A stretch of DNA of 64,000 nt, from assembly GCA_011799875.1 (NCBI GenBank), contig CM022302.1:518749229-518813228 (forward strand). Reading direction: 5' to 3'. A program made the position numbers and the translations under genes. This document shows, piece by piece, positions 21,439-32,528 of this stretch. The notes beneath the pieces were generated by a model. That model was not told the DNA's origin, searched no databases, and was given only the letters and a program-made list of their open reading frames with translations. Position 1 is the stretch's first letter, and each line of letters opens with the position of its first letter. This stretch comes from Thinopyrum elongatum (Eukaryota > Streptophyta > Magnoliopsida > Poales > Poaceae).

Positions 21439-22110
21439 TCAACGGACGATCTGTCGAGCTTCATCCTCATCTTCTGGGAGTTCCTGCTGGAGCAGGTACG
21501 CCAGGTACGGCTCAGTACACTCGGGAGTGATGACAAGGATCTCTTGAACCAGATCAATTATTGTAGGAATGTCTACTTCAGTCGGATTAGAAGGACTGAC
21601 TGGTTGCGGGGGCTCCTCCACAAAAGGATCTTCATTGATTGTGGGCGAGTGCAAGTGTTCGAGAAACACATTCTTGGGCACCGTCTTCCGAGTGGATCCC
21701 ATCTTGGCCAGGTCGTGAGCTGCTTGGTTCTTGAGCCGCGGCACATGATGGAGCTCCAGCCCTTCAAAGTGTTTTTCTAGTTTTTTGACGGCGTTGCAGT
21801 AGCCAGTCATCACCGGACTATGGATATCCCATTCCTTCATGACTTGATTCACCACTAGGTCCGAGTCACCATAGACCATCACTCGGTGAATTCCCAGAGA
21901 AATTGCCATTCGCAGCCCATACAGGAGAGCTTCGTATTCAGCTTCGTTGTTGGAGGAGTCAAAGTGAATCTGAAGCACATAACTGAGTCGGTCGCCTTTA
22001 GGGGACACCAAGAGCACTCCGGCCCCGGAGCCATGGAGCATCTTGGAGCCGTCGAAGAACATCATCCAGTGTTCGGGAACACTCGGAATGGGTTGCTCTT
22101 GCTCAATCCA
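21439..22110 (-). pseudogene. D1 second RNase H (archaeal type)
   Basis: MMFFDGSKMLHGSGAGVLLV, then NNEAEYEALLYGLRMAISLG, then VYGDSDLVVNQV show the DG, E and D positions of an archaeal-type RNase H (RVT_3, PF13456). It lies downstream of the standard gypsy RNase H, separated from it by an in-frame TAG near 22112 (ALVDFLA*WIEQEQ). The pair of RNase H domains is diagnostic for the Tat lineage. The linker to integrase is acidic (ELPEDEDEARQIVR) and ends at a stop at 21439. Confidence 0.87.
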
Positions 22111-23499
22111 CTAGGCGAGGAAATCTACCAGGGCTTGCGACTTGATGGCCTTCTTGGCTTCAAACTTGATGTCTAGCGGGAGGAGCTCAATGGCCCACTT
22201 AGCCACTCGGCCAGTGGCATCTCTGTTGTTCATGATCTCAGATAGAGGGGCGTCACTTAGCACCGTGACCGAGTGTTCTTGAAAATAATGCGCCACCTTC
22301 TTTGCAGTTAGATAGATTCCGTATACTAGCTTCTGATAATGCAGATACCTTTGCTTGGAAGGCGTCAGGACTTCAGAGATGTAGTAGTTCGGTCGCTGGA
22401 GCTTGAAGGCTTTGCCTTGTTCTTCCCGTTCCATAGTGAGGACCGTGCTAACAACTTGGCTCGTGGCCGCGATGTATAAGAGCAAAGGCTCCTTGCTGCC
22501 CGGAGCAGCTAGCACCGGCTGGGTGGAAAGCAAGGCTTTAAGTTCCTTGAACACAGCTTGCGCTTCGGGAGTCCACTCGAACCTGTCAGACTTCTTCATC
22601 AATGGGTAAAGAGGCAGGGCCTTTTCACCGAGTCGTGAGATGAACCTACTCAGGGCCGCCAGGCAGCCTGTGAGGCGTTGTACATCGTGTAGATGTTCCG
22701 GTTGTTTCATTCGGATGATAGCCCCTATCTTCTCGGGATTGGCATCGATCCCTCGTTCGGAAACAAGGAAACCGAGTAACTTGCCCGCTGGTACGCTGAA
22801 TGTACACTTGGTTGGATTGAGTTTGATGCCGAAAGTGCATAAGTTCACAAAAGTTTCAGCGAGGTCGGTCAGGAGGTCGGAACCTTTCCTGGACTTAACC
22901 ATGATGTCATCCATATAAGCTTCCACGTTCCAACTGATTTGCTTCCATAAGCACTTCTGGATCATACGTTGAAATGTGGCCCCAGCATTTTTCAACCCAA
23001 ATGGCATCATGATATAACAGAAACACCCAAATGGGGTGATGAACGTTGTTTTTATTTCATCAGGGCCGTACAGTCAGATCTGGTGGTACCCGGAGTACGC
23101 ATCCAGAAAAGACAACCGCTCACATTCGGCAGTAGAATCTACTATCTGATCTATGCGAGGGAGAGGGAAATGATCTTTCGGGCAGGCCCGATTGATGTGC
23201 CTAAAATCTGCACACATTCGGAGAGTCTTATCCTTCTTCGGCACTAGGACGACGTCGGCGAGCCATTCGGAGTGGTACACCTCTCGGATGAATTCGGCGG
23301 CCAAGAGCCACGCTATCTCCTCGCCAATCGCCTTGCACTTCTCAGCAGAAGATCGTAGGAGGTGCTCCTTGACAGGCCTCATCATCGAGTCGACGCGAAG
23401 TCTGTGCTCGGCCAGTTCCCTGGAAACACCTGGCATGTCGGAAGGTTTCCATGCGAAGATGTCCCAGTTCTCACGGAGGAACTGGACGAGCGCGGCTTC
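22111..23499 (-). pseudogene. D1 reverse transcriptase and gypsy RNase H
   Basis: Just after an in-frame UAG (23500-23502) comes LVQFLRENWDIFAWKPSDMP, then the RT palm: DKTLRMCADFRHINRACPKD, FLDAYSGYHQI, MMPFGLKNAGATFQRMIQ and the catalytic YMDD at about 22906-22917. The connection and RNase H follow (FISRLGEKALPLYPLMKKSD, YISEVLTPSKQRYLHYQK). A TGA after YHQI (near 23076) and a TAG near 22112 interrupt it. The palm with YMDD is otherwise well kept, so the element was once functional. Confidence 0.9.
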
Positions 23500-24425
23500 C
23501 TATTTGCTGTCCAGGGTAGTGGAGATGTTGGTCGGGGCAGCACTCGGGTCCTCAGGATGGATGTGCACGTGCTTCGTCTCCCCTGCCGACTGGAAAGCGG
23601 ATTCTACAGTTGGCTTCTTGGACTTCAGCAACTCGCTTGAGTCTACCGCCTTCTTGTACTCATCCAACTCGGCCATCGCCACCTGCTCATCAGCAATCTG
23701 AGAGCCCTTCTGGAGACACTCCTCGGCTAACTTTCGATTGCCCGTGATAGTGATCACGCCTTTCGGTCCTGGCATCTTAAGCTTAAGATATACGTAACAT
23801 GGACGGGCCATGAAATGAGCGTAGGCAGGCCTACCCAGGATGGCATGGTAAGCACTTCGGAAGTTCACCACCTCAAAAGTCAGGCGTTCCTTGCGAAAGT
23901 TCTTCTCTTCACCGAACACAACATCAAGGGCGATTTTTCCGAGTGACTTGCCTTCTTCCCGGGTATTACCCCATGGAATTGCATGTTACTCTTGCTGAGA
24001 CGGGTCATCGGAATGCCCATTGCTTCCAGCGTGTCGACATAAATGATGTTAAGACCGCTGCCGCTGTCCATTAGGACTTTGCGCAGTCGGACTCCACCAA
24101 CGACTGGGTCAACCACCAAGGCCTGCCGCCCGAGAGTCGGTATGTGCGCTAGATGATCCGTTTGATCGATGGTCACGGGCGTCTTGGCCCACTTGAGGTA
24201 TTTGGTGACAGTCGGAACTGCCATGTTGGCCTCTCGGTTAATGACTTTGAGGTGACTCTTGCTCTCGACATCGGCGAAGATCATCAAGACGTTCTCGACG
24301 TTGGGGTACCCGAAAGTACCTTTGCCACCGTCATCATCGTCTTCATCCTTGTCCCCGAAGGAATCCTGCCGCACCTCTTGCTTCAGGAGCCGGCACTCCC
24401 GAGTGGTATGCTTGGGCAAAATCAA
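23500..24425 (-). pseudogene. D1 protease region (zinc-knuckle tail and aspartic protease)
   Basis: The start retains LPKHTTRECRLLKQE, the end of a His/Cys zinc-knuckle variant (CHIHTKKDEEGNLILPKHTT is readable across 24425-24480). Then comes the retropepsin active site VLMDSGSGLNIIYVDTLEAM (Asp at about 24066-24068). One base is missing near 23950, shifting into the frame FGEEKNFRKERLTFEVVNF, which continues with YHAILGRPAYAHFM (retropepsin ILGR motif) and YVYLKLKMPGPKGVITI. The frame closes at UAG 23500-23502 in the context ACAGCAAATAGGAA, identical to D3. Confidence 0.85.
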
Positions 24426-24509
24426 GTTGCCCTCCTCGTCTTTTTTCGTATGGATATGGCAGGGTTGGTCGAGTATGTCACTCTTCTGGGTGACCTGTTT
24501 TTTCCCCTT

Positions 24510-25424
24510 TCAGTCCTTCTTCTGCTTTTGGGAGCCTTTGTTCTTGCCTTTGCTGGCCAGAGCTGCAGCCTCAGTGCTCCCTCCAGCGTCAGCCTTGCGC
24601 TTGTGCTTCTTGCCCTTATTTTTTGACTGATGAGCGTCGCCTGTCCGGCTTTTGCCGCTTCTCAGTCGGTCTTCCTCTTCACCATTAGCATACCGATTGG
24701 CTGTCTCCATAGCCCGACTGAGAGTCAGGGTCTCAGTTCGGTCAAAGTTCATGTTCAGCTCACGGTATCTTACTCCGGCCTTGAAGGCGTAGATCGCCTG
24801 GTGTTCAGTGACGTTTTCCACCGTATTGTGCAGAGTTGTCCACCGCTGGATATACTCAGGGAGAGTCTCATTCTGTTTCTGCACACAATGCTGCAACTCG
24901 GCCAAACCACCTGCTCTCTTGTATGTGCCTTCAAATTTTTTGACGAACACTCTCGCGAGATCATCCCAGCAGAATATGCTACCCGGCGGGAGCTGTGTTA
25001 GCCAAGCCCGAGCGGAGCCCTCGAGCATCAGGGGCAAGTGTTTCATGGCTATGTTGTCATTGCCGCCACCAATCTGGACTGCCACTCGATAATCTTCCAG
25101 CCAAATCTCAGGCTTGGATTCTCCGGTGAACTTGCTGATTCGCGTGGCCAATCTGAAGTTATTGGAAATTTCTGCTACCTGTATGTAACGGCTGAAGCAC
25201 TCGGGGCCTGATGGTATGGAACCACTCGGGATTTCATGATCTTGGCCTTCTCGCAGGGCATGGCCCCTGTCGACCAAGCTCTGAGCGAGAACAGATCTCA
25301 CATTGAACAGAGGGTCTCGAGTGTCCCTCGCATGACGAGCGGGACTCGGCCTACGATTGCTGCCGTGTGTATGCCTGTCATCGTAGGGTGGACGCCCGTG
25401 CGCGACGTCTCGTGGTGGAGGCAT
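24510..25424 (-). pseudogene. D1 Gag (retrotransposon gag domain)
   Basis: The core domain reads FRLATRISKFTGESKPEIWL, then YRVAVQIGGGNDNIAMKHLP, LMLEGSARAWLTQLPPGSI, FVKKFEGTYKRAGGLAELQH and LPEYIQRWTTLHNTVENVTE, typical of Retrotrans_gag (PF03732). The Lys-rich C-terminus (KNKGKKHKRKADAGG) would bind nucleic acid before the zinc-knuckle-like motif in the next frame. The gag leader ORF (25785-26480) is separated from it by stops between 25430 and 25780. Confidence 0.88.
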
Positions 25425-25784
25425 CAGGGCACGATCATAGTCATTGTGACGCCGAGGTGATTCAACTCGATCGCGCCTCCGATCTTCGTGGTGATCTCTT
25501 GAGGTGGAGGTGACTCAGCGCCTGCCAGAGTCGAGTGGGCTATGTGCCGACTAAACGGATTCCACGCACACTGATGCACTTTGGATCCAATCTCTGGACT
25601 GGGACACTGCCGCGTTCTGCGACAATGTTGTCTTCAGGAGCGCCTGGATCTGCCGAATCCCCTCTCCGGCCGTTGAGCCAGAGGGCTGGATGGAATCCGC
25701 GATCCTAGTGGCAGCTGCCAGATTTTGCAATGGAGTACTAAGGACTTGATACTTACGAGGCTGGTCACTCGAGTAGAGCCGGCG

Positions 25785-26480
25785 TTATTCCGACTGGAGC
25801 TGCGTTGACGGTGCTCGCGTTCGTCCAGCTCTCTCTGAAGCCGCTCGAGTCGACTCCATGGCCAACGCCTCGGGGGTCGTCCCCGTGATGGGGGTGTTCA
25901 GGAGTTGTTCGTTCCTACGGCGGAGCTCGTCCTGCTGCTCCCGGGTGAGAGCTTGGGGTACATACGGCTCGTGGCCTGGAAAGCCACCGTCGGTGTTGAC
26001 GTGGGACGTACCCGCACGGCCGTCTTTGGGCTCTGTGTAACCCGGGGGTACGCGGTGCTCGGTGTTATCCACCATGAGAATCTTGGCGGTTGACTCGATG
26101 CTTTCGGACTTGGACTTCTCCGGGGAATCGCCGAGTGATCCGTTGGAGAGGTCGAGGGCGGGCTCATCGAACTTGAGAGCTGCCACTTGTTCCGCCGCTG
26201 CCTGGGTGGCAACATCGTGCTTGATCCAGCGTTGCAGCCATGAATGCCCGGAGCGCTTGCGACGGCGTGCAATGGTGGGGTGGACAACCATTCGGTCTGG
26301 AGCCGAGGGCTGTCGGAGAAGGACTCCATAGGAGGAAGCACGGAAGTGCGTCGCGCCATGGACGGGCAACGCCTCCACGTCCAGCGGGGCTTCGCGTAGC
26401 CACGCTGTGTCGTCGGCGATGAAGGGGATCGTCTCGAAACGGATTTCACCACCGACTGACATGATGATGAGGAAATCCAC
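25785..26480 (-). pseudogene. D1 Gag leader region
   Basis: A 231-codon frame begins just inside the primer-binding site (MDFLIIMSVGGEIRFETIPF) and contains HPTIARRRKRSGHSWLQRW and an acidic/Ser-rich middle (SPEKSKSESIESTAK) before QDELRRRNEQLLNTPI. It has no enzyme motif. By position it is the N-terminal extension of Gag in this family, with a helical segment that may multimerise. A stop at 25785 separates it from the conserved gag domain, so the copy cannot make full Gag. Confidence 0.7.
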
Positions 26481-26510
26481 CTACACCATGAAATTGTGGT
26501 ACACGCCTAG

Positions 26511-26528
26511 CCCCACGGTGGACGCCAA
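26511..26528 (-). promoter_or_regulatory. D1 primer-binding site
   Basis: TTGGCGTCCACCGTGGGG on the minus strand starts one base inside the 5' LTR. D3 has TTGGCGCCCACCGTGGGG at the same place; a TGG start is expected for the CCA end of a tRNA primer. The tRNA is not identified. Confidence 0.8.
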
Positions 26529-26529
26529 C

Positions 26530-27113
26530 TGTCGGGGTTATGATCCTGACAATAAGTACTGGTGTACGAGTAAGGGGCAGAGCCTAGCTACGGCGCAGGC
26601 GTAACACTCGGTGTTTAACGAGTTCAGCCCCCTCACTCGGTGGAGGTAAAAACCCTATGTCTCGTGCCCTGAGGCTTGCTTTGATATGATAGGTATGGTT
26701 ACAAAGGTTGCTCGCTGCCTAGCTGTGGGGAAGGGTGCGACTTATATAGAGTGCGTCGCAGCCCATGTCTCCCATGCCGCCGAGGCAATTAATGACTTGA
26801 ATGAGTCAGTTACTAGTATAATGAGCCTCTACTACAGCAGTTGTAGGTAACGGTAGCTGTGGCTCTACTTAATGGATGACTTAGGATCCCTCAACCGTTG
26901 CGGCTCCCACGATGTCCTCCTGCCTTCTATGTCCGAGTGGTGATCAATCAGCCGAGTGACGCGTGGTCGTCTGAGTGCCTTTGAGCTGTCCGAGTGGATT
27001 TCTTGATGTATGCATTCGAATGCTGGCATGGTCTAGGGACCTACCTATGACGGTGATGGGCCCCATGTGGGTCCCAAATGATGGGTCCTTGACCCTACCC
27101 GGAGTAGGTGACA
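26530..27113 (-). repeat. D1 LTR (5' LTR in element orientation)
   Basis: On the plus strand it begins TGTCGGGGTTATGATCCTGA and ends GGAGTAGGTGACA, three bases shorter at the end than its partner. The TATA-like box on the minus strand is at about 26741-26750 (CTATATAAG). By hand it differs from 13374-13962 at about 30 positions. Confidence 0.93.
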
Positions 27114-27771
27114 TAAGTCATTGAAGTCGTTGTCGTCGGAGGAGGATGACACGATGATGAGCCCTTTGAGCCACACGACGGCCCGGTCCTGCAGCTGCTT
27201 GAGCTTTGCCAGCCGAGCCGCCTCCGTCACCTTCTCCTTGGCCTCGTGCTCGAACTACTTGATGGCAAACCAAAGAGCCTTTGCGTTCTTTCGGTGGAGC
27301 CGCCGAGCGTCTGTCTCCATCGTCGTAAGCTACCGATAGTAGACCCACACGAGGAGCCGCTTGTACTCGTCGGGCTTCGTCGGTAACCCCACAGCGGCGG
27401 CGGACAAAGCTCTTTGTTGCATCCCTCTCCCTTGATCACTGCCTCTCGCGGTGGGCGGCACGCGCCTCCGACTCTGGCATGTGAGACTGGGCCGGCTGGG
27501 CGGGCACAAGCACCCACCGCTGCCCGCGTGGGGAGCAGCAGCCGGTGGGTCAGGGGACAACATGGGGGAGGTGCGAACTGCACAGCCCTCGCGGAGCTGC
27601 GCGCGGGCCGGGAGGAGCCATCGTCGATGTTCTCGCAGTGCCAGAGGGGGAGATGCGAGACGGCAGATCCGGAACTGCCCCCGATGTCCACCTTGGACCT
27701 CTCGATGGCAAAATGCGGAGGGCTAGCTCCTCGTTGGAGTCAGAGTTGGAGCAGCTGCCGGCGCTAGACAT
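27114..27771 (-). pseudogene. DNA-transposon ORF, degenerate 5' and middle part
   Basis: From ATG 27771 the minus strand reads MSSAGSCSNSDSNEELALRI, then in another frame VDIGGSSGSAVSHLP, a Pro/Arg-rich middle, and finally VTEAARLAKLKQLQDRAVVW and LKGLIIVSSSSDDNDFND, with D1 inserted right after. Several frameshifts are needed (about 27690, 27360 and 27240). The C-terminus is at 13267-13373. The helical AARLAKLKQL segment with flanking acidic tracts suggests a DNA-binding or accessory protein of the transposon, but I do not recognise the family. Confidence 0.45.
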
Positions 27772-27884
27772 GGTCGTCGGAGTCGTCGAAGTGGGTCGAA
27801 TCGGAGAAATAGGAGGGGAAAAGAAGAGACAAAGCGAGAGTGAAGTGAGGTAGGGTTTCCGGATTGGGGATATTTGTGGTGTCG

Positions 27885-28258
27885 AGGTGGGCCAGGCTGA
27901 CGTGTCGGACGCGCCCGGGCAGCCCCATATCCTCCCTATATTTGGGCTGGGTATGAGGGGCGCCGGACAGCCCAGGCGTTTGAGGCCGTTTGAGGAGCCC
28001 GGCTAGGTCACACTTTCGTGACCGGTCAGTGACCGGGCGGCCCGCCCGGGCGTTTGTGGCCAGTTTGGGGTGCCCCAAACCGGCCTCAAAAGCCCGGGCG
28101 GACGACCCCCTCAGTGACCGGTCAAAAATCGACCCAGATGGATGCCTCAAACGGCCATCAAACGCCCGACTGACCGACACCCCTCATATCCAGCCAAAAT
28201 GTAGGATGGATATGTGGGCGTCCAGGCCCGTCCGCTACGTCAGACCCGACAACCATAC
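27885..28258. promoter_or_regulatory. Large GC-rich inverted repeat between divergent ORFs
   Basis: Arms 27885-28071 and 28072-28258 are imperfect reverse complements. The core reads GGCCAGTTTGGGG/CCCCAAACCGGCC, then GCCCGGGCG..., then GACCGGTC on both sides (28018-28025 and 28116-28123), then GGCGTTTGAGGCCGTTTGAG against its mirror at about 28144-28167. CCAGCCAAAATGTAGGATGG on the right matches CCAGCCCAAATATAGGGAGG read from the left arm. It separates the minus ORF (27771) from the plus ORF (28335), so each gene has a copy of the same upstream sequence. Confidence 0.8.
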
Positions 28259-28334
28259 CCTATTATAAATTGCACCAAATCCACCCCCTCGGCCTACCGG
28301 ATCCATTTCCTCTCGCCTCTCGTCTTCCTCCTCC

Positions 28335-28588
28335 ATGACGGATGTGTCGCAGCTATCCTTGCTTCGCAACCCCGAGCGTCTGCGTAGCCGGTACTAATAC
28401 AACAGTCCTCTCTCCCGTGCTCGCCGTCGGCGACGTCATCGCAGGCCTGGACACTACCGCAGTATGTCCGAAAACTCTCGGGCTGCCCCTTGCGCGCTAT
28501 GTGTTCGACACATTGTCCGACTAGTTTTTTGTGATTTATTTGTAGGGAAAACGATGAATTGTGATGCTTTGCCGGACAAGGAGTATGG
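28335..28588 (+). pseudogene. Start of a second DNA-transposon gene, truncated by Athila insertion
   Basis: TATTATAAAT (28261-28270) lies 65 bases before ATG 28335 (MTDVSQLSLLRNPERLRSRY, then a stop or intron). A later segment reads MNCDALPDKEYG just before the LTR at 28589. It could be the first exon and second exon start of a transposase gene, but no catalytic motif is present in this short piece. Confidence 0.25.
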
Positions 28589-30102
28589 TGATACGTCCAT
28601 TTTGCATCATATTTTCCTACTGTTATTTATAGTGTTTTTATGCAATATAATACTATGTGGAGTAATTCTAATGCCTTTTCTCTCATAATATGCAAGGTTT
28701 CCACAAAGAGGGAGAATACCGACAGCTGGAATTCTAGACTTGAAAAAGCTATGTCAGAGAGACCTATTCTGCACATCTCCAAATGAGCTGAAATTTTACG
28801 GAGAATTATTTTGCAATATATAAAAAATACTGGAGACAAGAAATACTGGAGGGGGCCACCCAGGTGCCCAATAGGCACCAGGGCGCTCCACCCCCTCCAG
28901 GCGCGCCCTGGTGGGTACTGGGCTCCTCGGCCCACCTCCGGTGCCCATCTTCTGGTATATAAGGTCTTTTGACCTAGAAAAAAAATAAGGAGAGGACTTT
29001 CGGGATGGAGTGCCGCCGTCTCGAGGCGGAACTTGGGCAGGAGCACTTTTGCCCTCCGGCGGAGCAATTCCGCCGGGGGAACTTTCCTCCGGGAGGGGGA
29101 AATCGAAGCCATCGGCATCACCAACAACCCTCTCATCTTTGGGAGGCCAATCTTCATCAACATCTTCAACAGCACCATCAAATCTCAAATCCTAGTTCAT
29201 CTCTTGTGTTCAATCTTTGTATCAAAATCTCAGATTGGTACCTGTGCTTAACTAGTAGTGTTGATTACCTCTTGTAGTTGACGCTAGCCGATTTATTTGG
29301 TGGAAGATTATATGTTCAGATCCATTATGATAATTATTACTCCTCTGATCTTGACCATGAATATGTTGTGTGATTAGTTACTTTTGTTCTTGAGGACACG
29401 GGAGAAGTCATGTTGTAAGTAATCATGTGAATTTGATATTCGTTCAATATTTTGATGATATGTATGTTGTGATTCCCTTAGTGGTGTTATGTGAACGTCG
29501 ACTACATGACACTTCACCATCTTTGGGCCTAAGGGAATGCATTGTGGAGTAGTTATTAGATGATGGGTTGCTAGAGTGATAGAAGCTTAAACCCTAGTTT
29601 ATGCGCTATTCCGTAAAGGGGCTGATTTGGATCCATATGTTTAATGCTATGGTTAGATTTTATCTTTATTCTTCTTTCGTAGTTGTGGATGCTTGCGAGG
29701 GGGTTAATCATAAGTGGGAGGCTTGTTCAAGTAAGAACAGCACCCAAGCACCGGTCCACCCACATATCAAATTATCAAAGCAGCGAACGCTAATCAAACC
29801 GACATGATGAAAGTGACTAGATGAAATTCCCGTCTGTCCTTGAGAACTTTTTACTTATTATCTAAGACTGTTCCGGACTGTCCTTTTCTACAAAAAGGAT
29901 TGGGCTACCTTGCTGCACTTATTGTTACTTGTTACTTGTTACAAATTATCTTGCTATGAAACTACCTGTTACCGACAATTTCAGTGCTTGCAGAAATTAC
30001 CTTGCTGAAAACCACTTGTCATTTCCTTCTGCTCCTCGTTGGGTTCGACACTCTTACTTATAGAAAGGACTCCGATTAACCCCCTATACTTGTGGGTTAT
30101 CA
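28589..30102 (+). repeat. 5' LTR of the Athila-type element, 1514 bp
   Basis: It begins TGATACGTCCATTTTGCATC and ends CTTGTGGGTTATCA. A TATA box GTATATAAGG lies at 28955-28964, preceded by a GC hairpin (CCAGGGCGC ... GCGCCCTGG, about 28888-28921). TATGG precedes it; the matching duplication would be outside the window. Confidence 0.9.
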
Positions 30103-30113
30103 AGAATCTTTTC

Positions 30114-30131
30114 TGGCGCCGTTGCCGGGGA
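30114..30131 (+). promoter_or_regulatory. Primer-binding site, tRNA-Asp type
   Basis: TGGCGCCGTTGCCGGGGA, 11 bases after the LTR end, is the common tRNA-Asp PBS of plant gypsy elements. Confidence 0.88.
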
Positions 30132-30208
30132 GTGAAACGCTCTTGCTAAGTGGAAATTGGTAAGGAAAAACTTATACTACATGCTGAAATTTACTGTCGC
30201 TTGTTACT

Positions 30209-30934
30209 ATGGAAAACAATCCTTTGAGGGGTTTGTTCGGGGTATCTTCACTTCGACCGGAAACACAAAGAGTTGCTCCTCAACCTACTGCACCTACTAA
30301 AAATATTAGTTATGAGATTCCTTCGGGTATGATAGAACAACTGCTAGCTAATCCTTATGCAAGAGATGGAATGAAACATCCTGATATGCGTTTGATACAT
30401 GTGGATGAAGTTTGTGGATTGTTTAAGCTTGCAGGTTTACCCGGAGATGAAGTTAAGAAGAAGGTTTTCCCCTTATCTTTGGGGGTAAAGCATTGACATG
30501 GTATAGGCTATGTGATGATGTTGGAGCTTGGAATTGGAATCGATTGAAATTGGAATTTCATCAAAAAAATTATTCTATGCATCTAGTTCATCGTGATCGA
30601 AATTATATATATAAATTTTGGCCTCGTGAAGGAGAAAGTATCGCTCTAGCTTGGGGGAGGCTTAACTCAAGTATATTCATGCCCCAATCATGAGCTCTCG
30701 AGAGAAATTATTATTCGAAATTTTCATGCTCGGCTTTCTCGTGATGATCAATCCATGCTCGATACTTCTTGTACTGGTTCTTTTATGAAGAAGACTATTG
30801 AATTCAGGTGAGATATTTTGGAAAGAATTGAATGCAACTCTGAAGATTGGGAACTCGACGATGGTAAAGAGTCAGGTATTAAGCTTGAGTTTGATTGTGT
30901 TAAATCTTTTATGAATACCGATGCTTTTCACAAG
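30209..30934 (+). pseudogene. Athila-type Gag, N-terminal part, frameshifted and interrupted
   Basis: It starts MENNPLRGLFGVSSLRPETQ; later segments read HVDEVCGLFKLAGLPGDEVK, then (after a frameshift near 30485) ALTWYRLCDDVGAWNWNRLK and FWPREGESIALAWGRLNSS, then another shift near 30690. These are the gag-domain motifs (GKALTWY..., PREGESI..AW) of Athila-like elements. Family A is inserted at TTTAG (30935-30939); the protein resumes at 37841 with KYGLDSEIVASFCESFATHV. Gag would form the virus-like particle; this copy is dead. Confidence 0.85.
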
Positions 30935-30939
30935 TTTAG

Positions 30940-32517
30940 TGATACGTCTCCAAAGTATATATAATTTTTGATTGTTCCATGCTATTATATTATCTGTTTT
31001 GGATGTTTTATATGCATTAATATGCTATTTTATATTATTTTTGGGACTAACCTATTAACCTAGAGCCCAGTGCCAGTTTCTGTTTTTTCCTTGTTTTAGA
31101 GTTTTACAAAAAAGGAATATCAAACGGAGTCCAAACGGAATAAAACTTTATGATGTTTTTTCTTGGACCAGAAGACATCCATCGAGCTTGGAGAGGGGGT
31201 CAGACCATAGCCGAGGAGGCCACAAGCCTGCTAGGCACGCCCCTGGGGGGCCACCCTAAGGGCTTGTGGGCCCCTCGGGGGTCTCCTAACCCTAATTCTT
31301 GCTCTATAAATTCCCAAATATTCCCAAACCACCAGAAGCGTCCACCAAAATACTTTTCTGCCGCCGCAAGCCTCTGTTCCCGTGAGATCCCATCTTGGGG
31401 ACTTTTTCGGCACCCTGCCGGAGGGGGATCATCATGGAGGGCCTCTACATCAACCTTGCTGCCCTTCCGATGATGCGTGAGTAGTTTACCATAGACCTAC
31501 GGGTCCATAGCTAGTAGCTAGATGGCTTCTTCTCTCTCTTTGATCTTCAATACAATGTTCTCCTCGATGTTCTTGGAGATCTATTCGATGTAATACCTTT
31601 TTGCGGTGTGTTTGTTGAGATCCGATGAATTGTGGATTTATGATCAGATTATCTATGAATATTATTTGAGTCTTATCTGAACTCTTTTATGCATGATTAA
31701 GATATCTTTGTATTTCTCTTCGAACTATCGGTTTGGTTTGGCCAACTGGATTGGTTTTTCTTGCAATGGGAGAGATGCTTCGTTTTGGGTTCAATCTTGC
31801 GGTGTCCTCACCCAGTGATAGAAGGGGTAGCTTGGCACGTATTGTATTGTTGCCATCGAGGATAAAAAGATGGGGTTTTCATCATATTGCTTGAGTTTAT
31901 CCCTCTACATCATGTCATCTTACTTAAAGCGTTTCTCTGTTCTTATGAACTTAATACTCTAGATGCAGGCAGGAGTCGGAAGATGTGTGGAGTAATAGTA
32001 GTAGATACAGAATCGTTTTGGTCTACTTGTCACAGACGTGATGCCTATATTCATGATCATTTCCTTAGATATCGTCATAACTTTGCGCTTTTCTATCAAT
32101 TGCTCAACAGTTATTTGTTCGCCCACCGTATGTTATCTTCAAGAGAGAAGCCTCTAGTGAAACCTATGGCCCCTGGGTCTATTTTCCATCATATATTTTC
32201 AGATCTATAAACCAAAAAACCCAAAAATACTTTGCTGCAATTTATTTGTTTTTATTTTGTTTTACATTTTAGTAATCTTTTATACCTATCTCTGTTAGAT
32301 CTCACTCTTGTTCGAGACCGTGAAGGGATTGACAACCCCTTTTTCGTGTTGAGTGCAGGTGTTTGTTAGTTTGTGCAGGTGCATAGATTGGAGGATTGCT
32401 TGTGCCTCCTACTGGATTGATACCTTGGTTCTTAACTGAGGGAAATACTTATATCTACTTTGCTGCATCACCCTTTCCTCTTCAAGGAAAAAATCAACGC
32501 AAGCTCAAGAAGTAGCA
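30940..32517 (+). repeat. Family A 5' LTR
   Basis: It begins TGATACGTCTCCAAAGTATA and ends AAGAAGTAGCA. CTATAAATT at about 31303-31311 is the likely TATA box, preceded by a G/C-rich fold-back segment (31230-31285). Confidence 0.93.
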
Positions 32518-32528
32518 GGAAGAATTTC

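Larger units (their letters stand above)
13374..27113 (-). mobile_element. Complete Tat-type Ty3/gypsy retrotransposon D1 (13.7 kb)
   Basis: Two LTRs in direct repeat (13374-13962 and 26530-27113) enclose, in minus orientation: primer-binding site, gag leader, gag, protease, RT-RNase H, a second archaeal-type RNase H, integrase, a tandem-repeat block, and then a plus-strand (antisense) multi-exon gene. The dual RNase H and the extra antisense ORF are hallmarks of the plant Tat lineage. By hand the LTRs differ at about 30 positions, mostly transitions, so the copy is old. All protein genes carry stops or frameshifts. The 5-bp flanks do not match (GTCGT left, TAAGT right). D2 at 56336-64000 belongs to a related family. 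Confidence 0.92.
27114..28588. mobile_element. DNA transposon, right piece
   Basis: This continues 12939-13373 beyond D1. It holds a minus-strand ORF (to 27771), a 370-bp GC-rich palindromic intergenic region and the start of a plus-strand gene (TATTATAAAT at 28261, ATG at 28335). The Athila-type element at 28589 cuts it off; its right terminus is not in the window. Confidence 0.5.
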
